This document shows, piece by piece, positions 1 through 8,208 of a stretch of DNA of 64,000 nucleotides. Each line of letters begins with the position of its first letter. The first letter of the stretch is position 1. Made by a program: the position numbers and the translations under genes. A model generated the notes under the pieces. That model worked only from the letters and a program-made list of their open reading frames with translations, was not told the DNA's origin and did no database searches. The DNA comes from Collinsella sp. (GTDB lineage: Bacteria > Actinomycetota > Coriobacteriia > Coriobacteriales > Coriobacteriaceae). The stretch spans positions 125,746-189,745 of the forward strand of contig DXZU01000001.1 of assembly GCA_019419525.1 (NCBI GenBank), given 5' to 3'.

Positions 1-175
1 GCCCGAGCTTTCCCTTGCGAGTGCGGGTGAGGGGAATCGATACGGCCATCCGTCCGATGCCTGCATCGATGCCGTTAAGGAAGCGGGTGGTGTGTTCGCG
101 TGCACTATCGAACACGGCGACATTACCGTCACGCCGTCTGCGAATGGCTTTGCGATGCGATGCCAGCGACCGTGA
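1..175 (+). CDS. comEC: ComEC/Rec2-like competence protein, C-terminal end only
   Basis: This is the tail of a gene that begins before the window. The frame starting at base 2 reads through to a TGA at 173-175. It contains SAGEGNRYGHPS, which resembles the end of the metallo-beta-lactamase domain of ComEC, the inner-membrane DNA uptake channel, followed by a short beta-rich tail. A second clue is position: comEC directly precedes holA in many Gram-positive genomes, as it does here. Only about 57 residues are visible, so the call rests on this motif plus gene order. Confidence 0.6.
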   Translation, partial: PELSLASAGEGNRYGHPSDACIDAVKEAGGVFACTIEHGDITVTPSANGFAMRCQRP

Positions 176-183
176 TGACATCG

Positions 184-213
184 TTGGCGCGCGGCTGGCC
201 CCTGGGCTAAAAT
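184..213 (+). promoter_or_regulatory. Putative holA promoter
   Basis: TTGGCG at 184-189 and TAAAAT at 208-213 are separated by 18 bp, a good sigma-70-type arrangement. It lies between the comEC stop and the holA ribosome binding site (GGGAGGGGAG just before the ATG at 254). An in-frame ATG at 212 falls inside the -10 element, so it is not the start. Confidence 0.5.
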
Positions 214-253
214 GGCACGGTACGAATTCGAGAGCCTGCGGGAGGGGAGCGCA

Positions 254-1216
254 ATGTCCGAAACCGGTCTGCTGCCGGCATATCTGATCGTCGGTACCGA
301 CGGCGTCAAGCGCGATCACGCCGTCTCGCGTATGAAGGCGCGTCTGGAAAAGTCGGGTATGGTCGAGTTCAACCTCGACGAGCGCGATATGACCAAAGAC
401 CCCGATATCGAGTCGATTATCGGATCGCTCAACACCTTTCCCATGGGCAGCGAGTTTCGCCTGGTAATCCTTGACGGCTGCTCAAAACTCGCCAAAGCGA
501 TCTCCGAGCCGCTTGTCGACTATCTGGCGAGTCCCAGCCCCACGACGGTTTGTCTCATCATCGCCGACTCGCTTGCCAAGAACACGCGCCTGTATAAGGC
601 GATCGCCAAGATCGACAAGAAGGCGGTGATCGATTGCTCCGGTACCAAGCGCTGGGAGCTACCGCGCCGCGTGCAGCAGATGGCGACGCGGCACGGCAAG
701 TCGATCTCGACGGCGGCCGCCGAGGAGCTCGTCTCGCGTTCGGGTGAGAACACCCGCATGCTCGATAACGACTTGGCTAAGCTTGCCCAGATGGTCGAGG
801 CGCCCCAGATTGAGCTTGCCGACGTTGAGCGCTGGATTGTACGTACGGCCGAGGTTCAGCCCTGGGACTTTCTCAATGCGGTCTCGGCCCGTGACATGCG
901 CCGCTCGCTCGAACTCTTCAATCTACTGCCCGCCAAGAGCTACGTGTGGACCTACACGCTGTTGTGCGGGCGCATCCGTGAGCTGATCGTTGCCAAGGCG
1001 CTCGATGCGCGCGGACAGGGTCGTGAGCTGGCCGCAACGCTCAGGCTCCAGTCTTGGCAGGTCAAGAATCACCTGACCTGGGCGCGCCGCTTTTCGATGG
1101 CAGAGCTCGTCGCAGCGCTCGAGGGCGCGGTCGATGTGGAGCTCGCGCTCAAGGGTTCGGCCGATTCTCAGACCGCGCTTTTGCTCTGGATTACGAACAT
1201 CTTGAGAAAATCGTGA
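254..1216 (+). CDS. holA: DNA polymerase III delta subunit
   Basis: HolA is the clamp-loader subunit that opens the beta sliding clamp for loading onto primed DNA. The 320-residue product has the usual family length. It shows the delta-type N-terminal fold without a Walker motif, for example YLIVGTDGVKRDHAVSRM near the start, followed by a helical lid and the C-terminal collar domain. The start at 254 is chosen because it has a strong GGGAGGGG Shine-Dalgarno 7 to 10 bases upstream; an ATG 42 bases earlier lacks one. It lies between comEC and rpsT, the standard Firmicute order. Confidence 0.9.
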   Translation: MSETGLLPAYLIVGTDGVKRDHAVSRMKARLEKSGMVEFNLDERDMTKDPDIESIIGSLNTFPMGSEFRLVILDGCSKLAKAISEPLVDYLASPSPTTVCLIIADSLAKNTRLYKAIAKIDKKAVIDCSGTKRWELPRRVQQMATRHGKSISTAAAEELVSRSGENTRMLDNDLAKLAQMVEAPQIELADVERWIVRTAEVQPWDFLNAVSARDMRRSLELFNLLPAKSYVWTYTLLCGRIRELIVAKALDARGQGRELAATLRLQSWQVKNHLTWARRFSMAELVAALEGAVDVELALKGSADSQTALLLWITNILRKS

Positions 1217-1265
1217 TGATACCTGCCTATTTGACAAATTCGTTCTATCCCTTTGAGGGGGAGCG

Positions 1266-1274
1266 TGCTATAGT
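1266..1274 (+). promoter_or_regulatory. Extended -10 promoter of rpsT
   Basis: TGCTATAGT is an extended -10 element (TGn followed by TATAGT). No -35 box stands at the correct distance: the attractive TTGACA at 1231-1236 is 32 bp away. The roughly 70-base leader to the rpsT start contains a partly complementary TGACCTCAC/GTGTCA pair, which might serve S20 autoregulation; that is inference only. Confidence 0.45.
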
Positions 1275-1349
1275 AGGCGCTTGCATGACCTCACCGTGTC
1301 TCAGAGGTGTCATACATTTTTTGCAAGGAACTCGAAAGGAACTCCAGAA

Positions 1350-1616
1350 GTGGCAAACATCAAGTCTCAGAAGAAGCGTATCCGCACCAATGAGGCAGCT
1401 CGCATGCGTAACAAGGCTGTCAAGTCCGAGCTCAAGACGCTGACCAAGCACGTCCAGTCCGCCGTTGCCGAGGGCGACGCCGAGAAGGCCCAGGCTGCCC
1501 TCAAGACCGTCACCAAGCGTCTCGACATGGCTGCCGCCAAGCATGTTATCCACAAGAACCAGGCTTCCAACCGCAAGTCCGGTCTTGCCAAGCTCGTGAA
1601 CAGCATCAACGCCTAA
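1350..1616 (+). CDS. rpsT: 30S ribosomal protein S20
   Basis: S20 is a small, very basic protein that binds 16S rRNA in the body of the 30S subunit. The product has 88 residues, the usual size, and opens MANIKSQKKRIRTNEAARMRN, an unmistakable S20 N-terminus. The start is GTG at 1350, preceded by AAAGGA about 9 bases upstream; an upstream in-frame ATG at 1281 would add a non-S20 extension. It is transcribed alone between holA and lepA and is followed by a strong terminator. Confidence 0.96.
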   Translation: MANIKSQKKRIRTNEAARMRNKAVKSELKTLTKHVQSAVAEGDAEKAQAALKTVTKRLDMAAAKHVIHKNQASNRKSGLAKLVNSINA

Positions 1617-1652
1617 GTTGTAAATATCACACCACACAGATTACGCGCATAA

Positions 1653-1687
1653 ATGGAGCCTGTTTTATGGAACAGGCTCCATTTTTT
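1653..1687 (+). terminator. Rho-independent terminator of rpsT
   Basis: A perfect 12-bp stem (1653-1664 with 1671-1682) with a 6-base loop is followed by a run of T at 1682-1687. It separates rpsT from lepA, so lepA needs its own promoter. Confidence 0.93.
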
Positions 1688-1695
1688 GTACCGCT

Positions 1696-1713
1696 TGGGT
1701 AAGATAGTCCGCA
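1696..1713 (+). promoter_or_regulatory. Possible leaderless promoter of lepA
   Basis: TTGGGTAAGAT contains a -10-like TAAGAT at 1700-1705, ending 7 bases before the lepA ATG at 1713. Only 25 bases separate the rpsT terminator from that ATG and there is no clear Shine-Dalgarno, so transcription would begin at or next to the start codon. Confidence 0.45.
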
Positions 1714-3524
1714 TGAATACTTCAATTGACATTTCCCACATCCGCAACTTCTCAATCGTTGCGCACATCGACCATGGCAAGTCCACGATCAGCGATCGCA
1801 TCCTCGAGCTCACCCATACCGTCGACGAACGCGACATGGAGTCGCAGCTGCTCGACACCATGGATATCGAGCGCGAGCGCGGCATCACGATCAAGTCCAA
1901 TGCCGTTCGCGTGTCCTATGACGCCGACGATGGCGAGACGTATCAGTTCAATCTGATCGATACGCCGGGCCACGTGGACTTTACCTATGAGGTTTCGCGC
2001 TCGCTGGCAGCCTGTGAGGGCGCGGTGCTCGTTGTCGACGCCACGCAGGGCGTTGAGGCGCAGACCGTCTCTAACGCGACGCTCGCCATGAACGCCAATC
2101 TGGACATTGTGCCGGCCATCAACAAGATCGACCTGCCCTCGGCTCATCCCGACGAGGTTAAGACCGAGATCGAGGATGACCTGGCGATCCCTGCCGATGA
2201 TGCCGTGTGTGTCTCGGGCAAGACCGGCGAGGGCATCCACGATCTGCTGGAGTCCATTGTCTTTTTGATCTCTCCGCCCAAGGGCGATGCGAACGCGCCG
2301 CTCAAGGCACTCATTCTGGATTCATACTTCGACGAGTATCGTGGCGTCGTCGCCACGGTCCGCATCTTTGACGGCTCCATCAAAAAGGGCGATACCTTGC
2401 GCATGATGCAGGCAAAGGGCGACTTTTTGGTCGATGGCGTGGGCGTCAAGCGTCCCGCCGAGACCCCGGTCGACGCGCTCACGGTCGGCGAGGTCGGATA
2501 CGTGGTCACGGGCCTGAAGGACCCCGAGGCCGTTCGCGTGGGCGATACCCTCACGTGGGCGTCGAATCCCTGCCCCGAGCCGCTTCCCGGCTACCGCGAG
2601 GCCAAGCCCATGGTTTATACGGGCCTGTTCCCGATCGATAACAAGGACTACGAGAACCTGCGTGACGCGCTCGATAAGCTACACGTCAACGACCCGTCGT
2701 TGGTGTGGGAGCCCGAGACCTCGGTGGCGCTCGGCTTTGGCTTCCGCGTGGGCTTCCTGGGCCTGCTGCATATGGAGGTCGTTAAGGAACGCCTGGAGCG
2801 CGAGTTCAATCTGGACCTCATTGCCACGAGTCCTTCGGTCGACTATCACGTGTACAAGACCGATGGCGAGATGATCGATGTCCGCAGCCCGCAGGACCTG
2901 CCCGAGGCCACACGTATCGAGCGTATCGAGGAACCCTACCTCAAGGCCAAGATCATCTGTCCGCCCGAGTATACGGGTGCCGTCATGCAGCTCGCCATCG
3001 AGCACCGCGGCGTGACGACCGACATGATCCATCTCACGAGCAAATCGGTCGAGATGCGCTTCGATATGCCGCTTGCCGAGCTCATTTTGGACTTCTTTGA
3101 CCAGCTCAAGAGCCGTACCAAGGGCTATGCCTCGCTCGACTACGAGTTCAACGAGTACCGTCCCTCCGAGCTTGTGAAGCTCGATATCTTGCTTTCGGGT
3201 GATGAGGTGGACGCGCTGTCGTTTATCGTCCATAAGGACAAGGCCTATGGCCTGGCCCGTGGTCTGTGCGACAAACTTAAGGAGATCATCCCGCGTCAGC
3301 TGTTCGAGGTGCCCATCCAGGGTGCTATCGGTAACAAGATCATCGCCCGTTCCACTGTCAAAGCGCGTCGCAAGGACGTTCTTGCCAAGTGCTACGGCGG
3401 CGATATCTCGCGTAAGCGCAAGCTGCTCGAGAAGCAGAAAGAGGGCAAGAAGCGCATGAAGGCCATCGGATCGGTCGAGGTCCCGCAGGAGGCCTTTATG
3501 GCGATCCTCAAGGTGGACGAGTAG
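1713..3524 (+). CDS. lepA: Elongation factor 4 (LepA) GTPase
   Basis: LepA is a ribosome-binding translational GTPase related to EF-G, implicated in back-translocation and in 30S assembly. The 603-residue length is typical. The G1 motif AHIDHGKS lies near residues 16-23, DTPGH is the G3 motif and NKIDLP the G4 motif. The LepA-specific C-terminus ends with the basic stretch GGDISRKRKLLEKQKEGKKRMK. The start at 1713 matches the family N-terminus (HIRNFSIVAHIDHG); the upstream ATG at 1653 lies inside the rpsT terminator. dusB follows after 4 bases, suggesting cotranscription. Confidence 0.96.
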   Translation: MNTSIDISHIRNFSIVAHIDHGKSTISDRILELTHTVDERDMESQLLDTMDIERERGITIKSNAVRVSYDADDGETYQFNLIDTPGHVDFTYEVSRSLAACEGAVLVVDATQGVEAQTVSNATLAMNANLDIVPAINKIDLPSAHPDEVKTEIEDDLAIPADDAVCVSGKTGEGIHDLLESIVFLISPPKGDANAPLKALILDSYFDEYRGVVATVRIFDGSIKKGDTLRMMQAKGDFLVDGVGVKRPAETPVDALTVGEVGYVVTGLKDPEAVRVGDTLTWASNPCPEPLPGYREAKPMVYTGLFPIDNKDYENLRDALDKLHVNDPSLVWEPETSVALGFGFRVGFLGLLHMEVVKERLEREFNLDLIATSPSVDYHVYKTDGEMIDVRSPQDLPEATRIERIEEPYLKAKIICPPEYTGAVMQLAIEHRGVTTDMIHLTSKSVEMRFDMPLAELILDFFDQLKSRTKGYASLDYEFNEYRPSELVKLDILLSGDEVDALSFIVHKDKAYGLARGLCDKLKEIIPRQLFEVPIQGAIGNKIIARSTVKARRKDVLAKCYGGDISRKRKLLEKQKEGKKRMKAIGSVEVPQEAFMAILKVDE

Positions 3525-3528
3525 GTCT

Positions 3529-4572
3529 ATGGCGCTTTCCGAATACAGCAAGCGGCTGCTGGGCGCCTATGCCGAGCAGCCGTTCCTTATGGCTCCCATG
3601 GCGGGCGTGACTGACCCCGCCTACCGCATCATGTGTCGCCGCCGCGGTGCCAACCTTGCCTACAGCGAGATGGTGAGCGTGGCGGGCCTTGCCTATGCCA
3701 GCAACAAAACGTGGCGCCTGGTGCTGCCGGCCGACGAGGAGCAGCAGATTTGCGTGCAGCTCTTTGGCTCCAAGCCCGATCAGTTTGCGAGTGCCGTCGC
3801 CGCCGTCGAGGAGCGTGTGGGCGATCGCCTGTCGCTCATCGATATCAACATGGCCTGTCCTGCCCGAAAGGTTGTCACCAAGGGCGAGGGCTCTGCCCTT
3901 ATGCGCACGCCCGATTTGGCCGAGAAGATCGTCGAGGCGGCGGTGGGCGCGGCGCATGTGCCCGTGACCGTAAAGATCCGCAAGGGCTTTTATGCCGAGG
4001 ACCGTAATGCCGCGACGTTTGCCCAGATGCTCGAAGGCGCCGGTGCCGCCGCGGTGGCGGTGCATGGCCGCTGCGCCACGCAGCTCTATACGGGCCAGGC
4101 CGATTGGTCGGTCGTCGATGAGGTTGCCGACGCCGTTGAGATTCCCGTGATCGGTTCGGGCGACGTGTTTACCGCCGAGGATGCCGCGGAGCATCTGCGC
4201 AACTCGGGCGCCAGCGCGGTGTTTATCGCGCGCGGTATCTACGGGAACCCGTGGGTGTTTGGCGATGCTCGCGCCCTTGCGCTCGATGGCACGCCGGTTC
4301 CTTCTCGCTCCTCGGTCGAGCGCCTGGAGGCTCTGCGTGAGCACCTGACGTTGACGCACGAGCTTCTGCCGCTTATGTCGCGCGCCCGTACGTACGCGAG
4401 CTGGTATCTAAAGGGCATGCCCCATGCCGCCGCCTGGCGCGCTCAGGTGGTGCGCTGCTCCACGTACGAGGAGTTTATGGCACTGGTCGATGATATCGAG
4501 CGCGATGTGGTGGCCTGCGAGGCTGCCCTTGCCGCCGGCGAATCGGTGCCCCCTCATCCGCTGGAGGCTTAA
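3529..4572 (+). CDS. dusB: tRNA-dihydrouridine synthase
   Basis: A flavoenzyme that reduces uridine to dihydrouridine in tRNA D-loops. The 347-residue product has the FMN-binding TIM barrel with MAPMAGVTDPAYR at residues 21-33. NMACPARKV follows, in which Cys110 is the expected catalytic acid. Later come VHGR and GSGDV, which bind the flavin phosphate. It resembles the DusB branch most. It starts 4 bases after the lepA stop and ends 2 bases before the GTG of hemW, so the three probably form an operon. Confidence 0.92.
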   Translation: MALSEYSKRLLGAYAEQPFLMAPMAGVTDPAYRIMCRRRGANLAYSEMVSVAGLAYASNKTWRLVLPADEEQQICVQLFGSKPDQFASAVAAVEERVGDRLSLIDINMACPARKVVTKGEGSALMRTPDLAEKIVEAAVGAAHVPVTVKIRKGFYAEDRNAATFAQMLEGAGAAAVAVHGRCATQLYTGQADWSVVDEVADAVEIPVIGSGDVFTAEDAAEHLRNSGASAVFIARGIYGNPWVFGDARALALDGTPVPSRSSVERLEALREHLTLTHELLPLMSRARTYASWYLKGMPHAAAWRAQVVRCSTYEEFMALVDDIERDVVACEAALAAGESVPPHPLEA

Positions 4573-4574
4573 GG

Positions 4575-5807
4575 GTGGCCGTTACCGCGCTGTACGTGCA
4601 CGTGCCGTTTTGCGCCCAAAAGTGCCGGTACTGCGACTTTGACTCGCGCAGTTTTTCTCCGTGCGACCTGAGTGCTGCGCTCGATGTCTATTTTGAGCAG
4701 TTGTTCGCGCGCCTCGATGCTTTTGGCAAGGCTGGGGCCCTTGACCATATCCGCACCGTCTATGTTGGCGGCGGTACGCCGTCGCTGGCGGGGGAGCGCC
4801 TGGTGGAGCTGGCGCGGCGTATTCGTGCGTGGTGCGCCCCCGTTGAGTTTACCTGCGAGGCCAATCCCGAGTCGCTGACCGCCGAGCTTGCCACTGCGCT
4901 TGCCAAGGTTGGTGTCACACGCGTCTCTCTGGGCGTGCAAACGCTCGATAACACCGAACTTACCGCCATCGGCCGTATTCACGATGCCGATCGGGCGTTT
5001 GCCGCCATCGCGACGGTCAAGAACTCTGGGCTTGACGTGTCGTGCGACCTTATGTGCGGACTTCCCGGGCAGACCGCAGCGAGTTGGAAGCGCACGCTCG
5101 ATGGCGTGCTGGCGGCGGCTCCGCATCATGTGTCGGTCTACCCGCTCACGCTTGAGGAGGGGACTCCCCTTTATCGCATGGCGTGCCGCGACGAGTCGGT
5201 CGAGCCCGACGAGGATTTTCAAGCTTTGTGCATGGATGTGGCGCGTGAGCGTCTGGGTGCGGCCGGCTATCACCCGTATGAGGTGGCAAGCTATGCGCTC
5301 GACGGACATGAGTGCGCCCATAACATTGCCTACTGGACCGGCCAGGGCTATTTGGGCCTGGGTCGTTCCGCCGCGGGCATGCTCGACGCCGAGGATTTCG
5401 ACCGTCTTGCAGGTTTGTTCCCCGGCGTGTCTTCTCGAGGCGATTCGTACCGCGTGCGTCTGGTGCAACGTGACGATGACGCGACGGCGTTTGAGGCCGA
5501 ATATCTGTCGCAGCGTGAGGCTGCGGCTGAAGACCTGATGCTGTCTTGTCGCATGACGGGCGGTGTTGCGTCCGACCTGTTGGTTCGTGCAGCTTGCGTC
5601 ATCCCGGCCGATGAGCTGGCAGCTGCCTGCGATCGCGCGCTCGAATTGGGTCTTGCCACTTGGGTGCCCGAGACGCTCGGGGTCCATGAGGGACCTTTCA
5701 CTTCGGCAGATGTCGTCGCGGGCTATGTTCGAGCTCGTCTGGCGCCGACGCACTTGGGCTGGCTCGATGGAAATGTTCTGTTCGAGCTGTTTTGGGATCT
5801 AGCTTAG
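4575..5807 (+). CDS. hemW: Radical SAM heme chaperone HemW
   Basis: HemW, long mis-annotated as oxygen-independent coproporphyrinogen oxidase, binds heme and SAM and is thought to deliver heme to client proteins. The 410-residue product has the radical-SAM cluster motif CAQKCRYC (Cys13, Cys17, Cys20) just after YVHVPF. YVGGGTPS and the HemW-type C-terminal domain follow. The short CX3CX2C followed by D rather than the longer HemN N-terminus supports HemW over HemN. The start is GTG at 4575, tightly coupled to dusB. Its place after lepA matches hemW in Bacillus. Confidence 0.88.
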   Translation: MAVTALYVHVPFCAQKCRYCDFDSRSFSPCDLSAALDVYFEQLFARLDAFGKAGALDHIRTVYVGGGTPSLAGERLVELARRIRAWCAPVEFTCEANPESLTAELATALAKVGVTRVSLGVQTLDNTELTAIGRIHDADRAFAAIATVKNSGLDVSCDLMCGLPGQTAASWKRTLDGVLAAAPHHVSVYPLTLEEGTPLYRMACRDESVEPDEDFQALCMDVARERLGAAGYHPYEVASYALDGHECAHNIAYWTGQGYLGLGRSAAGMLDAEDFDRLAGLFPGVSSRGDSYRVRLVQRDDDATAFEAEYLSQREAAAEDLMLSCRMTGGVASDLLVRAACVIPADELAAACDRALELGLATWVPETLGVHEGPFTSADVVAGYVRARLAPTHLGWLDGNVLFELFWDLA

Positions 5808-5865
5808 GCCGCTCGTGTAGAATTACCGGAATATATACGCTGCTGTGAGCAGGAGGTTGCCGCGC

Positions 5866-6969
5866 ATGGCGACGATGAACGAAAAAGATTACTACGAGAT
5901 TCTGGGTGTCTCCAAGGACGCCACCTCGCGTGATATTCAAAAGGCCTTTCAGCAAAAGGCCCGCAAGCTCCATCCGGACGTCAACAAAGAGCCGGATGCC
6001 GAGGAAAAGTTTAAAGAGGTTTCCGAGGCCTACGCCGTGCTTTCGGATGAGCAAAAACGTGCGCGCTACGACGCCATGCGCTCGGGCAATCCCTTTGCCG
6101 GTGCTCCTACGGCTTCGCCCTATGGTGGCGGCTACGCCGGCAACACAGGCTATGGCAATCCCTTTGAGGGCGGTTTTCCCTTTGGCGGCGCTTGGGGCCA
6201 GCAGCGTCGTGGGCAGGCTGCTTACAATCCCGAGAACGGCGCCAATGTGGTCGTCGATATCAAACTCGACGCCAAGGAGGCCAAGGGCGGTGCCCGCAAG
6301 ACCGTCCGCTATACGCGCTTCGATACCTGTGGTCACTGCGGTGGTTCGGGCTCTGTTTCGTCCGAGCATGCACATACCTGTCCGAGCTGCGGCGGTCGCG
6401 GTCACATCGATGTCGACCTGTCCTTTCTGTTTGGTGCCGGCACGTTCCAGTCGGTCTGCCCTGAGTGCGGTGGCTCCGGTAAGGTCGTCGCCGACCCCTG
6501 TCCCGATTGCGGCGGCAGCGGGCGGACCCGTGTGACCTCCGAGCAGACGATTGAGTTTCCCGCCGGCACGCACGATGGCGACGAGGTCCGTATTGGCGGC
6601 ATGGGTCACGCCGGCACCAACGGCGCCTCTGGCGGTGATCTGGTCGGTCGCGCCCATGTTGAGGCCGAGCGCCTGGAAGGCAAGGCCCGTACCGGTTTTT
6701 ACCTGATGGGCATCGTGGCGCCGTTTTTGGTGCTCTCGGCCATCTCGGGCGTGTTCTCGGCCTTTGCCGTGATGTGCTTTATTCCGTTTGCCATGGGCCT
6801 GTTCATGGTGCTCTCGGACGGCGTGCTGCACCGCAGCCTGCTGTGGTGGAAGCGCGGCGCGATGCAGTTTGCCAACGGTTTTGCCAACGGATTTATGTTT
6901 GCGCTCGTGTCGGTTTGGTTTGCGAGCTGCTCGCAACGTGCCATGCTTTCACCCTACGCAATGCAATAA
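5866..6969 (+). CDS. DnaJ-like protein with J domain, zinc finger and membrane C-terminus
   Basis: The 367-residue product starts like a normal DnaJ: J domain at about residues 4-70 with the HPD motif, then a Gly/Phe-rich linker, then four cysteine motifs (CGHCGGSG, CPSCGGRG, CPECGGSG, CPDCGGSG). Only the first part of the substrate-binding domain follows. The rest is replaced by about 90 hydrophobic residues forming two or three membrane helices, ending FMFALVSVWFASC. It could recruit DnaK to the membrane; DnaK is not in this window. AGGAGG at 5851-5856 sets the start at 5866. A complete DnaJ follows immediately. The junction is clean, with no sign of a frameshift. Confidence 0.82.
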   Translation: MATMNEKDYYEILGVSKDATSRDIQKAFQQKARKLHPDVNKEPDAEEKFKEVSEAYAVLSDEQKRARYDAMRSGNPFAGAPTASPYGGGYAGNTGYGNPFEGGFPFGGAWGQQRRGQAAYNPENGANVVVDIKLDAKEAKGGARKTVRYTRFDTCGHCGGSGSVSSEHAHTCPSCGGRGHIDVDLSFLFGAGTFQSVCPECGGSGKVVADPCPDCGGSGRTRVTSEQTIEFPAGTHDGDEVRIGGMGHAGTNGASGGDLVGRAHVEAERLEGKARTGFYLMGIVAPFLVLSAISGVFSAFAVMCFIPFAMGLFMVLSDGVLHRSLLWWKRGAMQFANGFANGFMFALVSVWFASCSQRAMLSPYAMQ

Positions 6970-7000
6970 CATCAAACCCTCTGTTTGCGGCCGGCCCAGC

Positions 7001-7011
7001 TTGGGTATAGG
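7001..7011 (+). promoter_or_regulatory. Extended -10 promoter before dnaJ
   Basis: TTGGGTATAGG sits 40-50 bases upstream of the dnaJ GTG, in the 81-bp gap after the membrane DnaJ-like gene. It resembles the GGGTANNNT elements before lepA, rnj, trxB and garA. No CIRCE or HAIR heat-shock operator is visible. Confidence 0.35.
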
Positions 7012-7050
7012 ACGCACTGTGACAATAATGAAAGTCGGAAGGATTCGGTC

Positions 7051-8199
7051 GTGTCGGAAAATAGGGATTACTACGAGGTGCTTGGCGTCGACAAGGATGC
7101 CGACGCGCGGACGATTAAGCGCGCGTTTCTAAAGAAGGCCCGTACCGTACACCCGGACGTTTCGGACGACCCCGAGGCCGAGGCCAAGTTCAAAGAGCTC
7201 AACGAGGCATATTCCGTTCTTTCCGATGAGCAGAAGCGTGCTAACTACGACCGTTACGGCATTGCCGACGGCCCTGGTGGTTCGGGCTACGTCGACATTA
7301 ACGATATCTTTGGCGGCATGGGCATGGACGACCTCTTCTCGTCGTTCTTTGGCGGCGGTGCCGGCGGTGGCGCCCGAAATCGCCGTGAGCGTCGTCGCGG
7401 CCGCGACATGGCCATCTCCCTTTCGGTGACGCTCGAGGAGGCGGCACTCGGGTGCAAAAAGACGATCAGCTATGACCGCCTTGCTCCCTGTGAGGATTGC
7501 AATGGCACCGGTAGGGCCGAGGGCGCGCAGGAAAAGCAGTGCAGCCGCTGCCACGGCACGGGCTATGTCACGACGGTCCAGCGTTCGTTCCTGGGCCAGG
7601 TTCAGTCCTCTTCGCCTTGTCCCGACTGCCACGGCGAGGGCACGGTCATCGATCATCCCTGCGAGACCTGCGACGGTCAGGGCCGCACGCCTTCGCATGA
7701 AAAGATCGACATCGATATCCCCGCCGGCGTTTCGACCGGTCGCCAGCTGCGCGTGAGCGGCTTTGGCGAGGCTGGCCTTCGCGGCGAGCCCTCGGGCGAC
7801 CTGATCGTCAACGTGCGCGTCGCCGACCACGAGCGTTTTAAGCGCAACGGTGACGACCTGTACCTCGTGAGCGATATTTCGATTGCGCAGGCAGCGCTCG
7901 GCTGCGAGATCGAGGTCGAGGGCATTATGCCCGATGAGGTCGTCAAGGTGACGGTCCCTGCTGGTACACAGTACGGCGACACCGTGAGCGTCAATAATTA
8001 CGGCATGCCGCGCATTGGCGGTGGCGGTTCGCGTGGTCGCCTGATCGTGCAACTGCGCGTGGTCGTTCCCACCAATCTTTCCAATAAGCAACACGAGCTG
8101 CTCCGTGCTTTTGCCGATGAGATGGGCGATGACGTCGCTTCCGGTAAGAAGTCGGTGACCGACCGTATCAAGAGTGCCCTCGACGATATCCTCGATTAA
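7051..8199 (+). CDS. dnaJ: Chaperone protein DnaJ
   Basis: DnaJ delivers unfolded substrates to DnaK and stimulates its ATPase. The 382-residue protein has all the parts: J domain (about residues 3-68, HPD present), Gly/Phe-rich region, four zinc-binding motifs (CEDCNGTG, CSRCHGTG, CPDCHGEG, CETCDGQG) and both C-terminal beta-domains. The start is GTG at 7051 with AAGGA at 7039-7043; an upstream in-frame ATG at 6985 would add a non-homologous leader. hrcA, grpE and dnaK, often adjacent, are absent here. mtaB follows with its Shine-Dalgarno overlapping the stop. Confidence 0.94.
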   Translation: MSENRDYYEVLGVDKDADARTIKRAFLKKARTVHPDVSDDPEAEAKFKELNEAYSVLSDEQKRANYDRYGIADGPGGSGYVDINDIFGGMGMDDLFSSFFGGGAGGGARNRRERRRGRDMAISLSVTLEEAALGCKKTISYDRLAPCEDCNGTGRAEGAQEKQCSRCHGTGYVTTVQRSFLGQVQSSSPCPDCHGEGTVIDHPCETCDGQGRTPSHEKIDIDIPAGVSTGRQLRVSGFGEAGLRGEPSGDLIVNVRVADHERFKRNGDDLYLVSDISIAQAALGCEIEVEGIMPDEVVKVTVPAGTQYGDTVSVNNYGMPRIGGGGSRGRLIVQLRVVVPTNLSNKQHELLRAFADEMGDDVASGKKSVTDRIKSALDDILD

Positions 8200-8208
8200 G
8201 GAGCCCGC

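Noticed and set aside
1231..1236. TTGACA as -35 of rpsT
   Set aside because: It is 32 bp from the TATAGT -10, too far for one promoter.
5866..6969. The first DnaJ as a frameshifted pseudogene
   Set aside because: The frame is open to a proper stop, the hydrophobic C-terminus has good membrane-helix structure, and it has a strong AGGAGG site.
5820..7050. A CIRCE or HAIR heat-shock operator at the dnaJ genes
   Set aside because: No TTAGCACTC/GAGTGCTAA or CTTGAGT/ACTCAAG pair is present.
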